In this document: positions 9,740 through 19,410 of the stretch, piece by piece
How the letters are laid out: the number at the start of each line of letters is the position of its first letter
Position numbering within the stretch: position 1 is the first letter of the stretch
Source: Reyranella massiliensis 521
GTDB lineage: Bacteria > Pseudomonadota > Alphaproteobacteria > Reyranellales > Reyranellaceae
Direction: 5' to 3'
DNA: 64,000 nt
Assembly (NCBI GenBank): GCA_945860205.1
Contig: CAMARK010000007.1
Span: 1 to 64,000 of the forward strand
The notes under the pieces: model-generated
What the model was told of the DNA's origin: nothing
Seen by the model: the letters and a program-made list of their open reading frames with translations, nothing else
The model's database searches: none
Program-made: the position numbers and the translations under genes

Positions 9740-10536
9740 CGCGGCCAGTACGAGGTCCCCAGATAGGCGCGGATCACTGCGGGATCGCGCTGCACTTCCG
9801 CCGGCGTGCCGTCGGCGATCTTCTTGCCGAAGTCGATGGCGACGACCTTGTCGGACACCGACATCACGAGGCTCATGTGATGCTCAACCAGGAGCACGGT
9901 GACCTTCTGGGTGTCGCGCACCCGCTTGATCTGGCCCTTCAGCACCTCGATCTCGTCGTGGTTCAGTCCGGCCGCGGGCTCGTCGAGCAGCAGCAGCTTC
10001 GGGCTGGAGGCGAGCGCGCGCGCCAGCTCGACGCGCTTGCGGATGGGAAACGGCAGGCCGCCGGCGCGCGCCGCCGTGAACGGCTTGATCTCCATGAACT
10101 CGATCAGCTCGAGCGAGCGCCTGGTGATCTGCTCTTCTTCGCCGCGCACCTTGGGCAGACGCAGCGCATTGTCGAAGAAACTGGTCGAGCTGACGCTGTG
10201 GCAACCGACCTTGACGTTGTCGAGCACCGACATGTTGTCGAACAGCGCCACATTCTGGAAGGTGCGGCCGATGCCGATCTGCGGGATGGCGTGGCGCGGC
10301 CGCCCGAGGATCGACTGTCCCTCGAACAAGATGTCGCCGCCGCTGGGCGTATAGAGCCGGCTGAGGCAATTGAAGAGGGTCGTCTTGCCGGCGCCGTTGG
10401 GGCCGATCAGGCCCGCAATCTGGCCGGCGACCACGTCGAAGGTCACGCCGTCGAGGGCGACAATGCCGCCGAAGCGGACCGAAACGTCGCGCACGCTGAG
10501 CAGCGGCGACCCGCTGGATGAAAACTGTCCTGCCAT
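9727..10536 (-). CDS. livG: branched-chain amino acid ABC transporter ATP-binding protein
   Basis: Walker A GPNGAGKTTLFN; Walker B LLLLDEPAAGLN; start at MAGQFSSSG (10536). Confidence 0.9.
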
Positions 10537-10799
10537 GATCCCGCTGGTTTCGTTGACCGCCGCGACCGCGTGGCGATTTTGCGAAATTCCCTTTCCTCCC
10601 AAGCACTTGCGACCTTCTTCGAGGTCGTCAATTCGAGCCACGATGGCGTATCCGGCCCGAAGACGCAACTCAAATGGCGTCGCGCCATTCTTTAGGCGTG
10701 ATTGTCCTGCACGATGGAGGTGCCGCTCGGACGTTGACAGATGGCCCATGGCGACCGATACGAATCACCCTCTCTTAACGTAACGCGGGCCTACCGCCG

Positions 10800-11918
10800 A
10801 TGAACCGTTTTCTAGTTCCGATCCTCGTTGCCGTCGCGATCGCGCTGCCCGCATCGGCCCAGACGCCACCCCCTTCTCCCTCGGCACCAAGCTGGCCCGC
10901 CAACCGCCCGCCGACCCAAGCTGCCCCTCCCGCGCCGGCAGCGCCGGCAGCGAAGCCGCCCCAGGCCACCCAGGCCGCGCCACCAGCCGGCCAGCAGGCG
11001 GCCCCGGGCGCCGCGCCGGCAGTTCCGCTACCCTCCTGGTTCGCCGAAATCGACGTCAACAAGAAGGGCGAGGTCACTCGCGCCGACTTCCTGAAATACC
11101 GCATGAAGTCGTTCGAGCAGCTCGATGCCAACAAGGACGGCAAGTTGACGGTCGAGGAATTCCTCAAGGTCGTCGAACCGCCGCTATCGCCCGATGTGCC
11201 CAACAAGCCGCCAATCGAGGAGCTTCGTAGCCGGGCACGCGCCGAGTTCCAGAACCTCGACACCAATCGTGATGGCTTCGTCGAGCGTGCCGAGGCGGAA
11301 GCCCTGGTCCATGCCGAATTCAACCAGTACGACACCGACCGCGACAACAAGATCACCGAACCCGAAGTGCGTCTCATCGTGCAGCGCTCGATGCAGCGCG
11401 AGGCGGGCGAACGCCAGCAGCTCGAGGCGCGCCGCCGCCAGGGCATGGTGAGCCTGAACGAGTTCATCGACATGCAGATGCGCAACGCCGATCAGCTCGA
11501 CAAGAACAATGACGGCAAGGTCAGCCAGCAGGAATACCTGGCACTGGCCGGCCCGGCCGACGGACCGCAGGCCAAGAACCTGCTGCCGTTCGACCTGCGC
11601 AAGCAGATCGCGCTCCGCAAGTTCGCTGAGATCGATACCAACAAGGACGGCCAGCTCGACCGCGTCGAACTGACCGGCTACGCGGTCAAGCAATTCCTCG
11701 ACATAGACGTCAACAAGGACCGCTTCCTGAGCGAGGAGGAGTTCAAGAAGGCGCAGGAAGCCGAGAGCAAGAAAGTCCAGGCCCTGGTGCAGACCATGCA
11801 GCCGGCAGCTCCGGCCCAGCCGCGCCCGGCGCCGGCCCAGCCGCGCGGCGGCCAGCCCGCGCCGCAGCCCGCTCCCGCTCCCGGCCTTGCGCCCGGCCTG
11901 CCGCAAGGTACACGTTGA
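10800..11918 (+). CDS. secreted multi-EF-hand protein with Pro/Ala-rich ends
   Basis: Signal peptide; about seven EF-hand-like loops; Pro/Ala/Gln-rich termini. Confidence 0.8.
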   Translation: MNRFLVPILVAVAIALPASAQTPPPSPSAPSWPANRPPTQAAPPAPAAPAAKPPQATQAAPPAGQQAAPGAAPAVPLPSWFAEIDVNKKGEVTRADFLKYRMKSFEQLDANKDGKLTVEEFLKVVEPPLSPDVPNKPPIEELRSRARAEFQNLDTNRDGFVERAEAEALVHAEFNQYDTDRDNKITEPEVRLIVQRSMQREAGERQQLEARRRQGMVSLNEFIDMQMRNADQLDKNNDGKVSQQEYLALAGPADGPQAKNLLPFDLRKQIALRKFAEIDTNKDGQLDRVELTGYAVKQFLDIDVNKDRFLSEEEFKKAQEAESKKVQALVQTMQPAAPAQPRPAPAQPRGGQPAPQPAPAPGLAPGLPQGTR

Positions 11919-11960
11919 GGGGCACGCGCTAGCCGGATCGAACGGCGGCGTGGTGGGTCG

Positions 11961-13784
11961 TTACTCGACCGTGACGCTCTTGGCGAGATTGCGTGGCTGG
12001 TCGATGTCGGTGCCCTTGGCCAGCGCCGTGTAATAAGCGAGGAGCTGCACCGCCACGGTGTAGAGGATCGGCGCCACGATCGGGTCGACGTCGGGCACCA
12101 CGATCGACGTCTCGGCCTTGGCGCCCAGCCGCGCCACGCCGGCCTTGTCGCTCAGCAGCACCAGCCGGCCGCCCCGCGCCTTCACCTGCTCGAAGTTGGA
12201 CGCGATCTTGTCGAAGATCGCATCGGTCGGCGCCACCACGACGACCGGCACCGCATCGTCGATCAGCGCGATCGGACCATGCTTCATCTCGCCGCCGGCG
12301 TAGCCCTCGGCGTGGATGTAGGACAGCTCCTTCAGCTTGAGCGCGCCTTCGAGCGCCACCGGGAAGGACGAGCCGCGGCCGATGTAGAGCACGTCGCGCG
12401 CCGCGGCGAGCGTGTTCTCGGCGATGCGGCGGTAGTCCTCTTCCATGTTCAGCGTTTCGTTGACGTGTCCCGGCAGCTCGATCATGGCGAGTGCCAGCCG
12501 CTCCTCCTCCTGCCGCGACAAGATTCCCCGCGCCCGGCCGGCGGCGATTGCGGTGGCCAGCAGCACGACGAGCTGCGTAGTGAAGGCCTTGGTCGAGGCG
12601 ACGCCGATCTCGGGGCCCGCCAAGGTCGGCAGCACGACGTGCGATAGCCGCGCGATGGCGCTTTCCGGTACGTTGACCACTGACAGCAGCGTCTGCTTCT
12701 GCGTCTTGGCGTAGCGCAGCGCCTCCAGAGTATCGATGGTCTCGCCCGACTGCGAGACGGCGATGCAGACGCCGCCCTCGGGCAGCGGTGGCTCGCGATA
12801 GCGGAACTCCGAAGCGACCTCGATCTCGACCGACAGGCGCGCCAGCTTCTCAAACCAGTACTTGGCGATCATGCAGGCGTAGAACGCCGTGCCGCAGGCC
12901 GTCATTGTGACCCGGCTCACTTTGGACCAGTCGAGCGGCAGGATGGGCAGCCGGACCGAGCGCGTCGCCGGGTCGAGGTAGGAATGCAGCGTGTCGCCGA
13001 TCACCGCCGGCTGCTCGTGGATCTCCTTCAGCATGAAGTGCTGATGGTTGCCCTTGCCGATCAGGGCGCTGCTGAGGCCGCTCTTCTTGATCGGCCGCTT
13101 CACCTTCTGGGTGCCCTGGTACACGGTGGCGCCGTCGGCCTTCAGCACGACCCAATCGTCGTCCTCCAGGTAGCTCACCCGGCTGGTGAAGGGTGCCAGC
13201 GCCAGCGCGTCGGTGCCGATATACATCGCGCCGTCGCCGTAGCCCACCGCCAGCGAGCTGCCGCGCCGCGCGCCCATCAGGATATCGTGCCGGCCGCTGA
13301 ACAAGACGACCAGCGCGAAGGCGCCGCGCAGGCGCGCCATCGCCTTGCCCATCGCGTCTTCCGGCGACATCTGGTGTTCCAGGTACGACGTCAGGAGCTG
13401 CGCCACCACCTCGGTGTCGGTGTCGCTCTCGAACCGGCGGCCTTCGGCCAGGAGCTCGTCCTTCAGCTCCTGGAAATTCTCGATGATGCCGTTATGCACG
13501 ACCGCCACCCGGTCGGTGGCGATGGGGTGCGCGTTGCGCTCGGACGGCTTGCCGTGCGTCGCCCAGCGGGTGTGGCCGATGCCGATCGTGCCGGCAAGGG
13601 GCTCGGCCACGAGTCGCGCCTCGAGATTGACCAGCTTGCCTTCGGCGCGCCGGCGCTCGATGTGGCCGTTCACGAGGGTGGCGACGCCGGCCGAATCGTA
13701 GCCGCGATATTCCAGCCGCTTCAGCGCTTCGACCAGCAGGGGCGTGACAGGCGCCTTGCCGAGAATTCCGATGATGCCGCACAT
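11961..13784 (-). CDS. glmS: glutamine-fructose-6-phosphate aminotransferase (isomerizing)
   Basis: MCGIIGILGK N-terminal Cys; SIS domains; GGEMKHGPIALID; C-terminal LAKSVTVE. Confidence 0.97.
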   Translation of the reverse strand: MCGIIGILGKAPVTPLLVEALKRLEYRGYDSAGVATLVNGHIERRRAEGKLVNLEARLVAEPLAGTIGIGHTRWATHGKPSERNAHPIATDRVAVVHNGIIENFQELKDELLAEGRRFESDTDTEVVAQLLTSYLEHQMSPEDAMGKAMARLRGAFALVVLFSGRHDILMGARRGSSLAVGYGDGAMYIGTDALALAPFTSRVSYLEDDDWVVLKADGATVYQGTQKVKRPIKKSGLSSALIGKGNHQHFMLKEIHEQPAVIGDTLHSYLDPATRSVRLPILPLDWSKVSRVTMTACGTAFYACMIAKYWFEKLARLSVEIEVASEFRYREPPLPEGGVCIAVSQSGETIDTLEALRYAKTQKQTLLSVVNVPESAIARLSHVVLPTLAGPEIGVASTKAFTTQLVVLLATAIAAGRARGILSRQEEERLALAMIELPGHVNETLNMEEDYRRIAENTLAAARDVLYIGRGSSFPVALEGALKLKELSYIHAEGYAGGEMKHGPIALIDDAVPVVVVAPTDAIFDKIASNFEQVKARGGRLVLLSDKAGVARLGAKAETSIVVPDVDPIVAPILYTVAVQLLAYYTALAKGTDIDQPRNLAKSVTVE

Positions 13785-13808
13785 GGGAGGGATCCAGGAG
13801 AGGGGTGG

Positions 13809-15176
13809 CTATTTCGTCGTCTTTTTCTTGGTCCGCTTGGCTGCTGCCGCCCGGGCTTTCAGTTTCGCACGAAGCAGTGCCGCCCGCCCCTTGTTTGTCG
13901 TTTGGCGGGCCCGGCCGAAGGCCACGGCACCGGCCGGCACGTCCTCGGTGATGACGCTGCCTGCCGTCACGTTGGCGCCCTTGCCAATCCGCACCGGCGC
14001 CACCAGCGCGCTGTTGGAGCCGACGAAGACCTCGGCCTCCACGACAGTCCGCCATTTGCCGTAGCCGTCGTAGTTCACCGCGATGGTGCCGGCGCCGATG
14101 TTGCTCCGGGCGCCGATGTCGGCATCGCCGAGATAGGCCAGGTGATTTGCCTTGGCGCCACGGCCCATGCGGGTGGCTTTGAGCTCGACGAAATTGCCGA
14201 TATGGACATCCTCGGCCACCTCGGAGCCGGGCCGGATGCGGGCGAACGGGCCGATGATCGCACCCCGGCCGATGCGCGCGCCCTCGATGTCGCAGAACGC
14301 CTTGATCTCGACATTCGACGCCACCGTGACGCCGAGCCCGAACCGTACGCAGGGTCCGACGGTGACGTCGGCCGCGAGCCTCGTGTCGGCGGCCAGCCAT
14401 ACGGTTTCCGGGTCGGTCATGGTAACGCCCGTGGCCATGGCGGCTGCCCGCAGGCGATCCTGCAGGGCACGCTCGGCCACCGCCAGTTCGGCGCGGGAAT
14501 TGATACCCTGGAACTCGCCCTCCTCACCATCCACCGCGATTGCCTTGTGGCCGGCGGCGCGGGCGGCGACGACGGCGTCGGTGAGATAGAATTCGCGCTT
14601 TGCGTTGTCGTTCCCGATGCCGCCCAAGAGCGCATCGATCAAACGGCCGTCCAGGCACATGACACCGGAATTGCAGAAGTCGATCGCCTTCTCGGCTTCG
14701 TCGGCGTCCTTGCTCTCGACGATCCTCTCGAGCTGGCCGCGATGGACGATCAGCCGCCCATAGGGCGATGGGTCGCGCGCGATGAAGCCCAGCACGCCCA
14801 CCGCCGCCTCTTCCTTGCGGCAGGCTGCCACCAGGCGCTGCATACTGGCGGCCGTAACCAGTGGCGCGTCGCCGAATACCACCAGCACCGGCCCGCGATG
14901 CCCTTTTAGCGCACCGAGCGCGGCCTTCGCGGCATCGCCCGTTCCTACGGGCCGCTTTTGAACCACTGTGCGGTGAGGCGCGAAGGCGGCCGCGACCGCC
15001 GCAGCCCCCGGCGAAATTACGCCCACGATGCGGCCGGGCTTGAGGCGGCCGACATTGTCGAGCACATGGCGCAGCATCGGCCAGCCGGCCAAAGGGTGCA
15101 GGATCTTCGGAAGCGCCGATTTCATGCGCGTACCGGCCCCGGCTGCCAGCACCACCACGGCGATAGACGATTTCAT
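13809..15176 (-). CDS. glmU: bifunctional UDP-GlcNAc pyrophosphorylase / glucosamine-1-phosphate acetyltransferase
   Basis: VVLAAGAGTRMKSALPKILHPLAG; left-handed beta-helix C-terminus (GRGAKANHLAYLGDADIGARSNIGAGTIAVNYDGYGKW). Confidence 0.96.
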   Translation of the reverse strand: MKSSIAVVVLAAGAGTRMKSALPKILHPLAGWPMLRHVLDNVGRLKPGRIVGVISPGAAAVAAAFAPHRTVVQKRPVGTGDAAKAALGALKGHRGPVLVVFGDAPLVTAASMQRLVAACRKEEAAVGVLGFIARDPSPYGRLIVHRGQLERIVESKDADEAEKAIDFCNSGVMCLDGRLIDALLGGIGNDNAKREFYLTDAVVAARAAGHKAIAVDGEEGEFQGINSRAELAVAERALQDRLRAAAMATGVTMTDPETVWLAADTRLAADVTVGPCVRFGLGVTVASNVEIKAFCDIEGARIGRGAIIGPFARIRPGSEVAEDVHIGNFVELKATRMGRGAKANHLAYLGDADIGARSNIGAGTIAVNYDGYGKWRTVVEAEVFVGSNSALVAPVRIGKGANVTAGSVITEDVPAGAVAFGRARQTTNKGRAALLRAKLKARAAAAKRTKKKTTK

Positions 15177-15235
15177 GCCCGTCCGATGCCACGGGCCGGG
15201 AGGCCCCGCAAGGCGGATGTGCTATGGAACCCGCC

Positions 15236-15940
15236 ATGCTGCATCCCAACGCCGACAATCTCATCGCCGCCCGCTTCGACACCGTGATCTACGATCTCGA
15301 CGGCACCCTGATCGACAGCGCCCGCGACATGTGCGTGGCCGTGAGCCGCGTGCTGGCCGACCACGGCCTGCCGCCCATCACCGACCAGGACGCCCGAATC
15401 TTCATGGGCCAGGGCAGCAAGGTGACCGTGGGCAAGGCCTTCGCCAAGAACGGCCGGACGCTCGACGACGAGGCGCTCTCCGCCGCCACCCGTGAATTCG
15501 TGCGCTATTACGAGGCCGATCCGATCAGCAACACCATCGCCTTCGACGGCGTGGCCGAGGTAGTTGCCCGCTTCGCCCGCCTCGGGCTGAAGCAGGGCGT
15601 CTGCACCAACAAGTTCGAGCGGCCGGCACGCATCATCCTGGAACACCTGAAATTGATGCCGCCGATCTCCGACGTGGCCGGCGCCGACACCTTCCCGGTG
15701 CGCAAGCCCGACCCCAAGCACATCCTGATGCTGGTCGAGCGCATGGGCTGCGATCCCGGGCGCGCCGTCATGATCGGCGATTCGATCCATGACGCCGAGG
15801 CCGCCCACCGTGCCGGTATTCCGGCCGTCCTGGTCAGCTGGGGCTACACCCTTAAACCCGCCAGCGAACTGGGGGCTGACGCCGTGATCGACCGTTTCAG
15901 CGCCCTGCCCGACACCCTGGGTCAACTCGCCGCCCGTTGA
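15236..15940 (+). CDS. HAD-family hydrolase, phosphoglycolate phosphatase-like
   Basis: DTVIYDLDGTLIDS; GVCTNK; MIGDSIHDAEAAHRAG. ATG at 15224 is an alternative start. Confidence 0.85.
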   Translation: MLHPNADNLIAARFDTVIYDLDGTLIDSARDMCVAVSRVLADHGLPPITDQDARIFMGQGSKVTVGKAFAKNGRTLDDEALSAATREFVRYYEADPISNTIAFDGVAEVVARFARLGLKQGVCTNKFERPARIILEHLKLMPPISDVAGADTFPVRKPDPKHILMLVERMGCDPGRAVMIGDSIHDAEAAHRAGIPAVLVSWGYTLKPASELGADAVIDRFSALPDTLGQLAAR

Positions 15941-15975
15941 CGATTCGGCCCATTCGCCTTATACGCGCCCCTTCC

Positions 15976-16050
15976 GGGCGCTTAGCTCAGCGGGAGAGCA
16001 CACCCTTCACACGGGTGGGGTCGTAGGTTCAATCCCTACAGCGCCCACCA
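15976..16050 (+). tRNA. tRNA-Val (anticodon CAC)
   Basis: GGGCGCT acceptor pairs with AGCGCCC; D-arm GCTCAGCGGGAGAGC; anticodon loop TTCACAC; T-arm GTAGGTTCAATCCCTAC; encoded CCA. Confidence 0.95.
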
Positions 16051-16089
16051 TTTTTCCGGATACCGGGGCCACTTCGGGATCAACGGCCG

Positions 16090-17151
16090 ATGACCAACGC
16101 GCTGTCGCTTCGCCCCGGTGATCGCGTCCCCGACTTCGCGCTGCCCGGCCTCGACGGCAAGCTGCGCAAGTTGATCTGGTCGTTCAATGGCCCGCCCGTC
16201 GCCCTGATGGGCGTCGACGATCTCGCCAATCTCGACCGCGAACAATTCACGGTACTGACAAGAGCCTGCAAGGCCGCTTCGGCCACCCTGGTCGTGATCG
16301 CCGGCAATGCCGTGACCGCTGCTGCGCCCTTGTGGTCGAAGCTCGGCGGTAGCGGCGACGGCAGCGAAGGACCGCTGTTGCTCTGCGATCCCGAGCGGAA
16401 ATTCCTCGCAGCCCTTCTGGCTCCAGCCGGCGGTATCGGCTTGGGGCCATCCAGGGGCCTCCGCATGCGCGTGATCGCCCTCGATCCCAACCAGCGCGTC
16501 GCCGCCACCTTCGACACCCGTGCGCTCCCCGCCGCGGCCGAAGCGATCGGCGGCATCGCCGACGGCGTGCGCGCCAATGGCGGCGCCGACCTGGTGTTGC
16601 GCACCGCCCTGGCACCGGTCTTGATCCTGCCGCGCGTCTTCGAACCGGATTTCTGCATCCAGCTCATTCGCCTCTGGGGAAAGGGCGACCACCAGGACAG
16701 CGGCGTCTCCAGCCGCTACGGCAACGTCAACCTGTCCCACCTTAAGCGGACCGAGGATTACACGATCGTCGAGCCGATGCTGCTGAAGGGCGTGTCCGAC
16801 CGCCTCGCCTACCGTATCGGCCCCGAACTCGCCAAGGCCTTCGCCTACGATCGCGAGTTCACCTTCGACTCGCACGTCGTGTTGTCCTACAGCGCCGAGG
16901 GCAAGCACTTCTTCGGCGCTCACCGCGACAACGGCGCGCCGACCACCGCCAACCGCTCCTTCGCGGTCTCTCTCAACCTCAACGACGATTTCGAGGGCGG
17001 CGAACTCGCCTTTCCGGAATATGCCGGCATCCGCGTCTCGCCGCCGCTCGGCGGGGCGGCCGTGTTCTCGTGCTCGTTGCTGCACGTCGCCCTGCCGGTG
17101 ACGCGCGGCCGCCGCTTCGTGTTGACGACGTTTTTCCGCCATAAGCAGTAG
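16090..17151 (+). CDS. redoxin-like domain fused to 2OG-Fe(II) oxygenase domain
   Basis: N-terminus RPGDRVPDFALPGLDGK (AhpC/TSA-like); C-terminus HFFGAHRDN...GGELAFPEY...LLHVALPVTRGRRFVLTTFF (HxD...H...R). Confidence 0.8.
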   Translation: MTNALSLRPGDRVPDFALPGLDGKLRKLIWSFNGPPVALMGVDDLANLDREQFTVLTRACKAASATLVVIAGNAVTAAAPLWSKLGGSGDGSEGPLLLCDPERKFLAALLAPAGGIGLGPSRGLRMRVIALDPNQRVAATFDTRALPAAAEAIGGIADGVRANGGADLVLRTALAPVLILPRVFEPDFCIQLIRLWGKGDHQDSGVSSRYGNVNLSHLKRTEDYTIVEPMLLKGVSDRLAYRIGPELAKAFAYDREFTFDSHVVLSYSAEGKHFFGAHRDNGAPTTANRSFAVSLNLNDDFEGGELAFPEYAGIRVSPPLGGAAVFSCSLLHVALPVTRGRRFVLTTFFRHKQ

Positions 17152-17230
17152 GACTGCGCGACCATGACCAACGAATTGCCACTTTCTCTCTATATCAGGG
17201 CAATCGGTCCACTAGCTGGTACAATGAAAC

Positions 17231-18088
17231 ATGTTCAGTCTCGCCGACACTTGGTTGGCTGCCGTCGGATCTTGCCGGCTGTTCTGGAGACTGTTGACCG
17301 CGGTAGTCCCAGCCGCCGTGCTGCTTGCCGGAGTGCCGGCCAGAGCCGCTGACCCACCGCTGCACGTTCCAATTCTTCTCTATCATCGGTTCGGCCCCAC
17401 CGTTACCGATGACATGACGGTGACGACCCGCGTCTTCGAAGGCCAGCTCACGACGCTGCACGAGCGTGGCCATCAAGTCATTCGTCTTCACGATCTCGTC
17501 GCCGTGCTGCAGGGCTCCCAGGCCGTGCTGCCGGATCGCGCGGTCGTGCTGACGGTCGATGACGGCCATCGCACGGTCTATACGGACTTGTTTCCGTTGA
17601 TCACGCGCCTGCGCCTGCCGGTCACGCTCTTCATCTATCCGACGGCCATCTCGAACGCGAGCTATGCCCTCACCTGGGAGCAACTCGCCGAAATGAAGGC
17701 GTCGGGCCTGGTCGACGTGCAGTCTCACACTCTCTGGCATCCGAACTTCAACGTCGAACGACGCCGTCTTGCCTCACCGGCCTATGAACGCTTCGTGCAG
17801 GACCAATTGATCAAATCAAAGGTCATTCTTGAACAGCGCCTGGGCGGTAAGGTCGATCTGCTCGCCTGGCCTTTCGGGATCTACGATCAGCAACTGATGC
17901 AGTGGGCGAGCGCCGCGGGCTACGTCATGGCTTTCTCGATCGAGCGCCGCGCCGTCACCCGAACCGAAAACCTGATGGCGCTACCCCGCTACATCGTCAC
18001 CGACGCCGATCGCGGCGCGCGTTTCGGTGCGCTCCTGTCGGGTCCCACGGAACAGCCCGCAACCAAGGCGAAAGCGGTGCCACAATGA
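17231..18088 (+). CDS. polysaccharide deacetylase family protein
   Basis: VPILLYHRFG, VVLTVDDGHRT, DVQSHTLWHP (NodB homology motifs). Confidence 0.85.
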   Translation: MFSLADTWLAAVGSCRLFWRLLTAVVPAAVLLAGVPARAADPPLHVPILLYHRFGPTVTDDMTVTTRVFEGQLTTLHERGHQVIRLHDLVAVLQGSQAVLPDRAVVLTVDDGHRTVYTDLFPLITRLRLPVTLFIYPTAISNASYALTWEQLAEMKASGLVDVQSHTLWHPNFNVERRRLASPAYERFVQDQLIKSKVILEQRLGGKVDLLAWPFGIYDQQLMQWASAAGYVMAFSIERRAVTRTENLMALPRYIVTDADRGARFGALLSGPTEQPATKAKAVPQ

Positions 18089-19410
18089 GGTCCATCGTGG
18101 ATCATGCGTGCAGTCGTCGATCCGGAAGAAGCCTTCGTGCCCTGGCACTCCTGTGCTTGGCCACCTTGCCGTTCCTACTGGCGCAGCCGGCGGAGGCAGA
18201 GACGCTGGACGGCACGGTTGTCGATGCCACGACGAGTGCGCCGATCGCCAATGCCACCGTCACCGTGGGCAGCACAACCGTCGTCACCGATAGCCAGGGC
18301 AAGTACTCGATCGCCGGCGGCACCCCGCCCTTGCATGTCCGCGCCGCCGGCTACCGCCGTGAGGCGATCGCGGGTGGCGATGACGCATCCCGGGCCGTCC
18401 GCCTGACGCCTCTCGCACCCAAGGCGCTTTACCTCACCGTCTACGGGATCGGCGCCCCGTTCCTGCTCGACCCCGCGCTGGAGGTGATCCAGAAAAGCGG
18501 GCTCAACGCCCTTGTCATCGACATCAAGGGCGATCGCGGCCTCATTCCCTACCCCAGCGCGCTGCCGCTCGCCGCCAAGGCAGGGGCGCTCAAGCTGCGC
18601 ACCATCCCCGATCTCAAGGCGCTCACGACGTCGCTCAAGGCCAAGGGGATCTATCTGATCGCGCGCATCGTGGTGTTCAAGGACGACCTGCTGGTCGCTG
18701 CCCGGCCCGACTGGGCCGTTCGTGGCGCCGGCGGCGCCATTTGGAAGGACCGCGAAGGGCTGGGCTGGATCGACCCTTTCCGCAAGGAGGCCTGGGACTA
18801 CACGCTGGGCGTGGCCGAAGAGGCTGCGGCGGCCGGTTTCGACGAGATCCAGTTCGACTATGTGCGCTTCCCCGACGCGGCGGGGCCGGCTTACTCGCAG
18901 ACTTCAACCGAGACATCACGCGTCGAGGCGATCACCGGCTTCCTGCGCGAGGCGAAACGGCGGCTCGTACCCTACAATGTGTTCCTCGCCATGGATTCGT
19001 TCGGCTACGTCTGCTGGAACCGCAACGACACGGGCATCGGACAGCGCCTGGAAGACCTCGCGACCGCCGTCGATTACATCTCGCCCATGCTCTATCCCTC
19101 CGGCTTCCAGTTCGGCATTCCCGGCTACACCAACCCCATCGTGCATATGTACGAAATCGTCCATCGCTCGCTCGAAGAGTGCAAGAGCAGGACAGCCGCA
19201 ACGGCGGTACGGTATCGCCCCTGGCTGCAGGCCTTCCCTGACTATGCCTTCGGCGGCCAGAAGTTCGGCGCCGTCGAGATCGCCAAGCAGGTCAAGGCGT
19301 CCAACGATGCCGGCACGGTCGGCTGGATGCTCTGGAACCCGCGCAACGTCTATTCGACCGATGACATCAAGCCCGAGGTGGCCAATGACAAGACACCGGC
19401 GAAGCGCTGA
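18085..19410 (+). CDS. putative glycoside hydrolase (DUF4015-type) with carboxypeptidase-regulatory-like N-terminal domain
   Basis: LDGTVVDATTSAPIANATVTVG...DSQGKYSI; LNALVIDIKGDRG; GFDEIQFDYVRFPD; ATGA overlap with upstream stop. Confidence 0.8.
   Translation: MRSIVDHACSRRSGRSLRALALLCLATLPFLLAQPAEAETLDGTVVDATTSAPIANATVTVGSTTVVTDSQGKYSIAGGTPPLHVRAAGYRREAIAGGDDASRAVRLTPLAPKALYLTVYGIGAPFLLDPALEVIQKSGLNALVIDIKGDRGLIPYPSALPLAAKAGALKLRTIPDLKALTTSLKAKGIYLIARIVVFKDDLLVAARPDWAVRGAGGAIWKDREGLGWIDPFRKEAWDYTLGVAEEAAAAGFDEIQFDYVRFPDAAGPAYSQTSTETSRVEAITGFLREAKRRLVPYNVFLAMDSFGYVCWNRNDTGIGQRLEDLATAVDYISPMLYPSGFQFGIPGYTNPIVHMYEIVHRSLEECKSRTAATAVRYRPWLQAFPDYAFGGQKFGAVEIAKQVKASNDAGTVGWMLWNPRNVYSTDDIKPEVANDKTPAKR

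Noticed and set aside
13785-13808. glmS ribozyme or riboswitch upstream of glmS
   Set aside because: Only about 24 bp separate glmU and glmS; no room for a structured leader.
15976-16050. tRNA-Val as the attachment site of a genomic island
   Set aside because: No integrase, no repeated tRNA 3' end seen downstream, and the flanking genes look like ordinary chromosomal genes.
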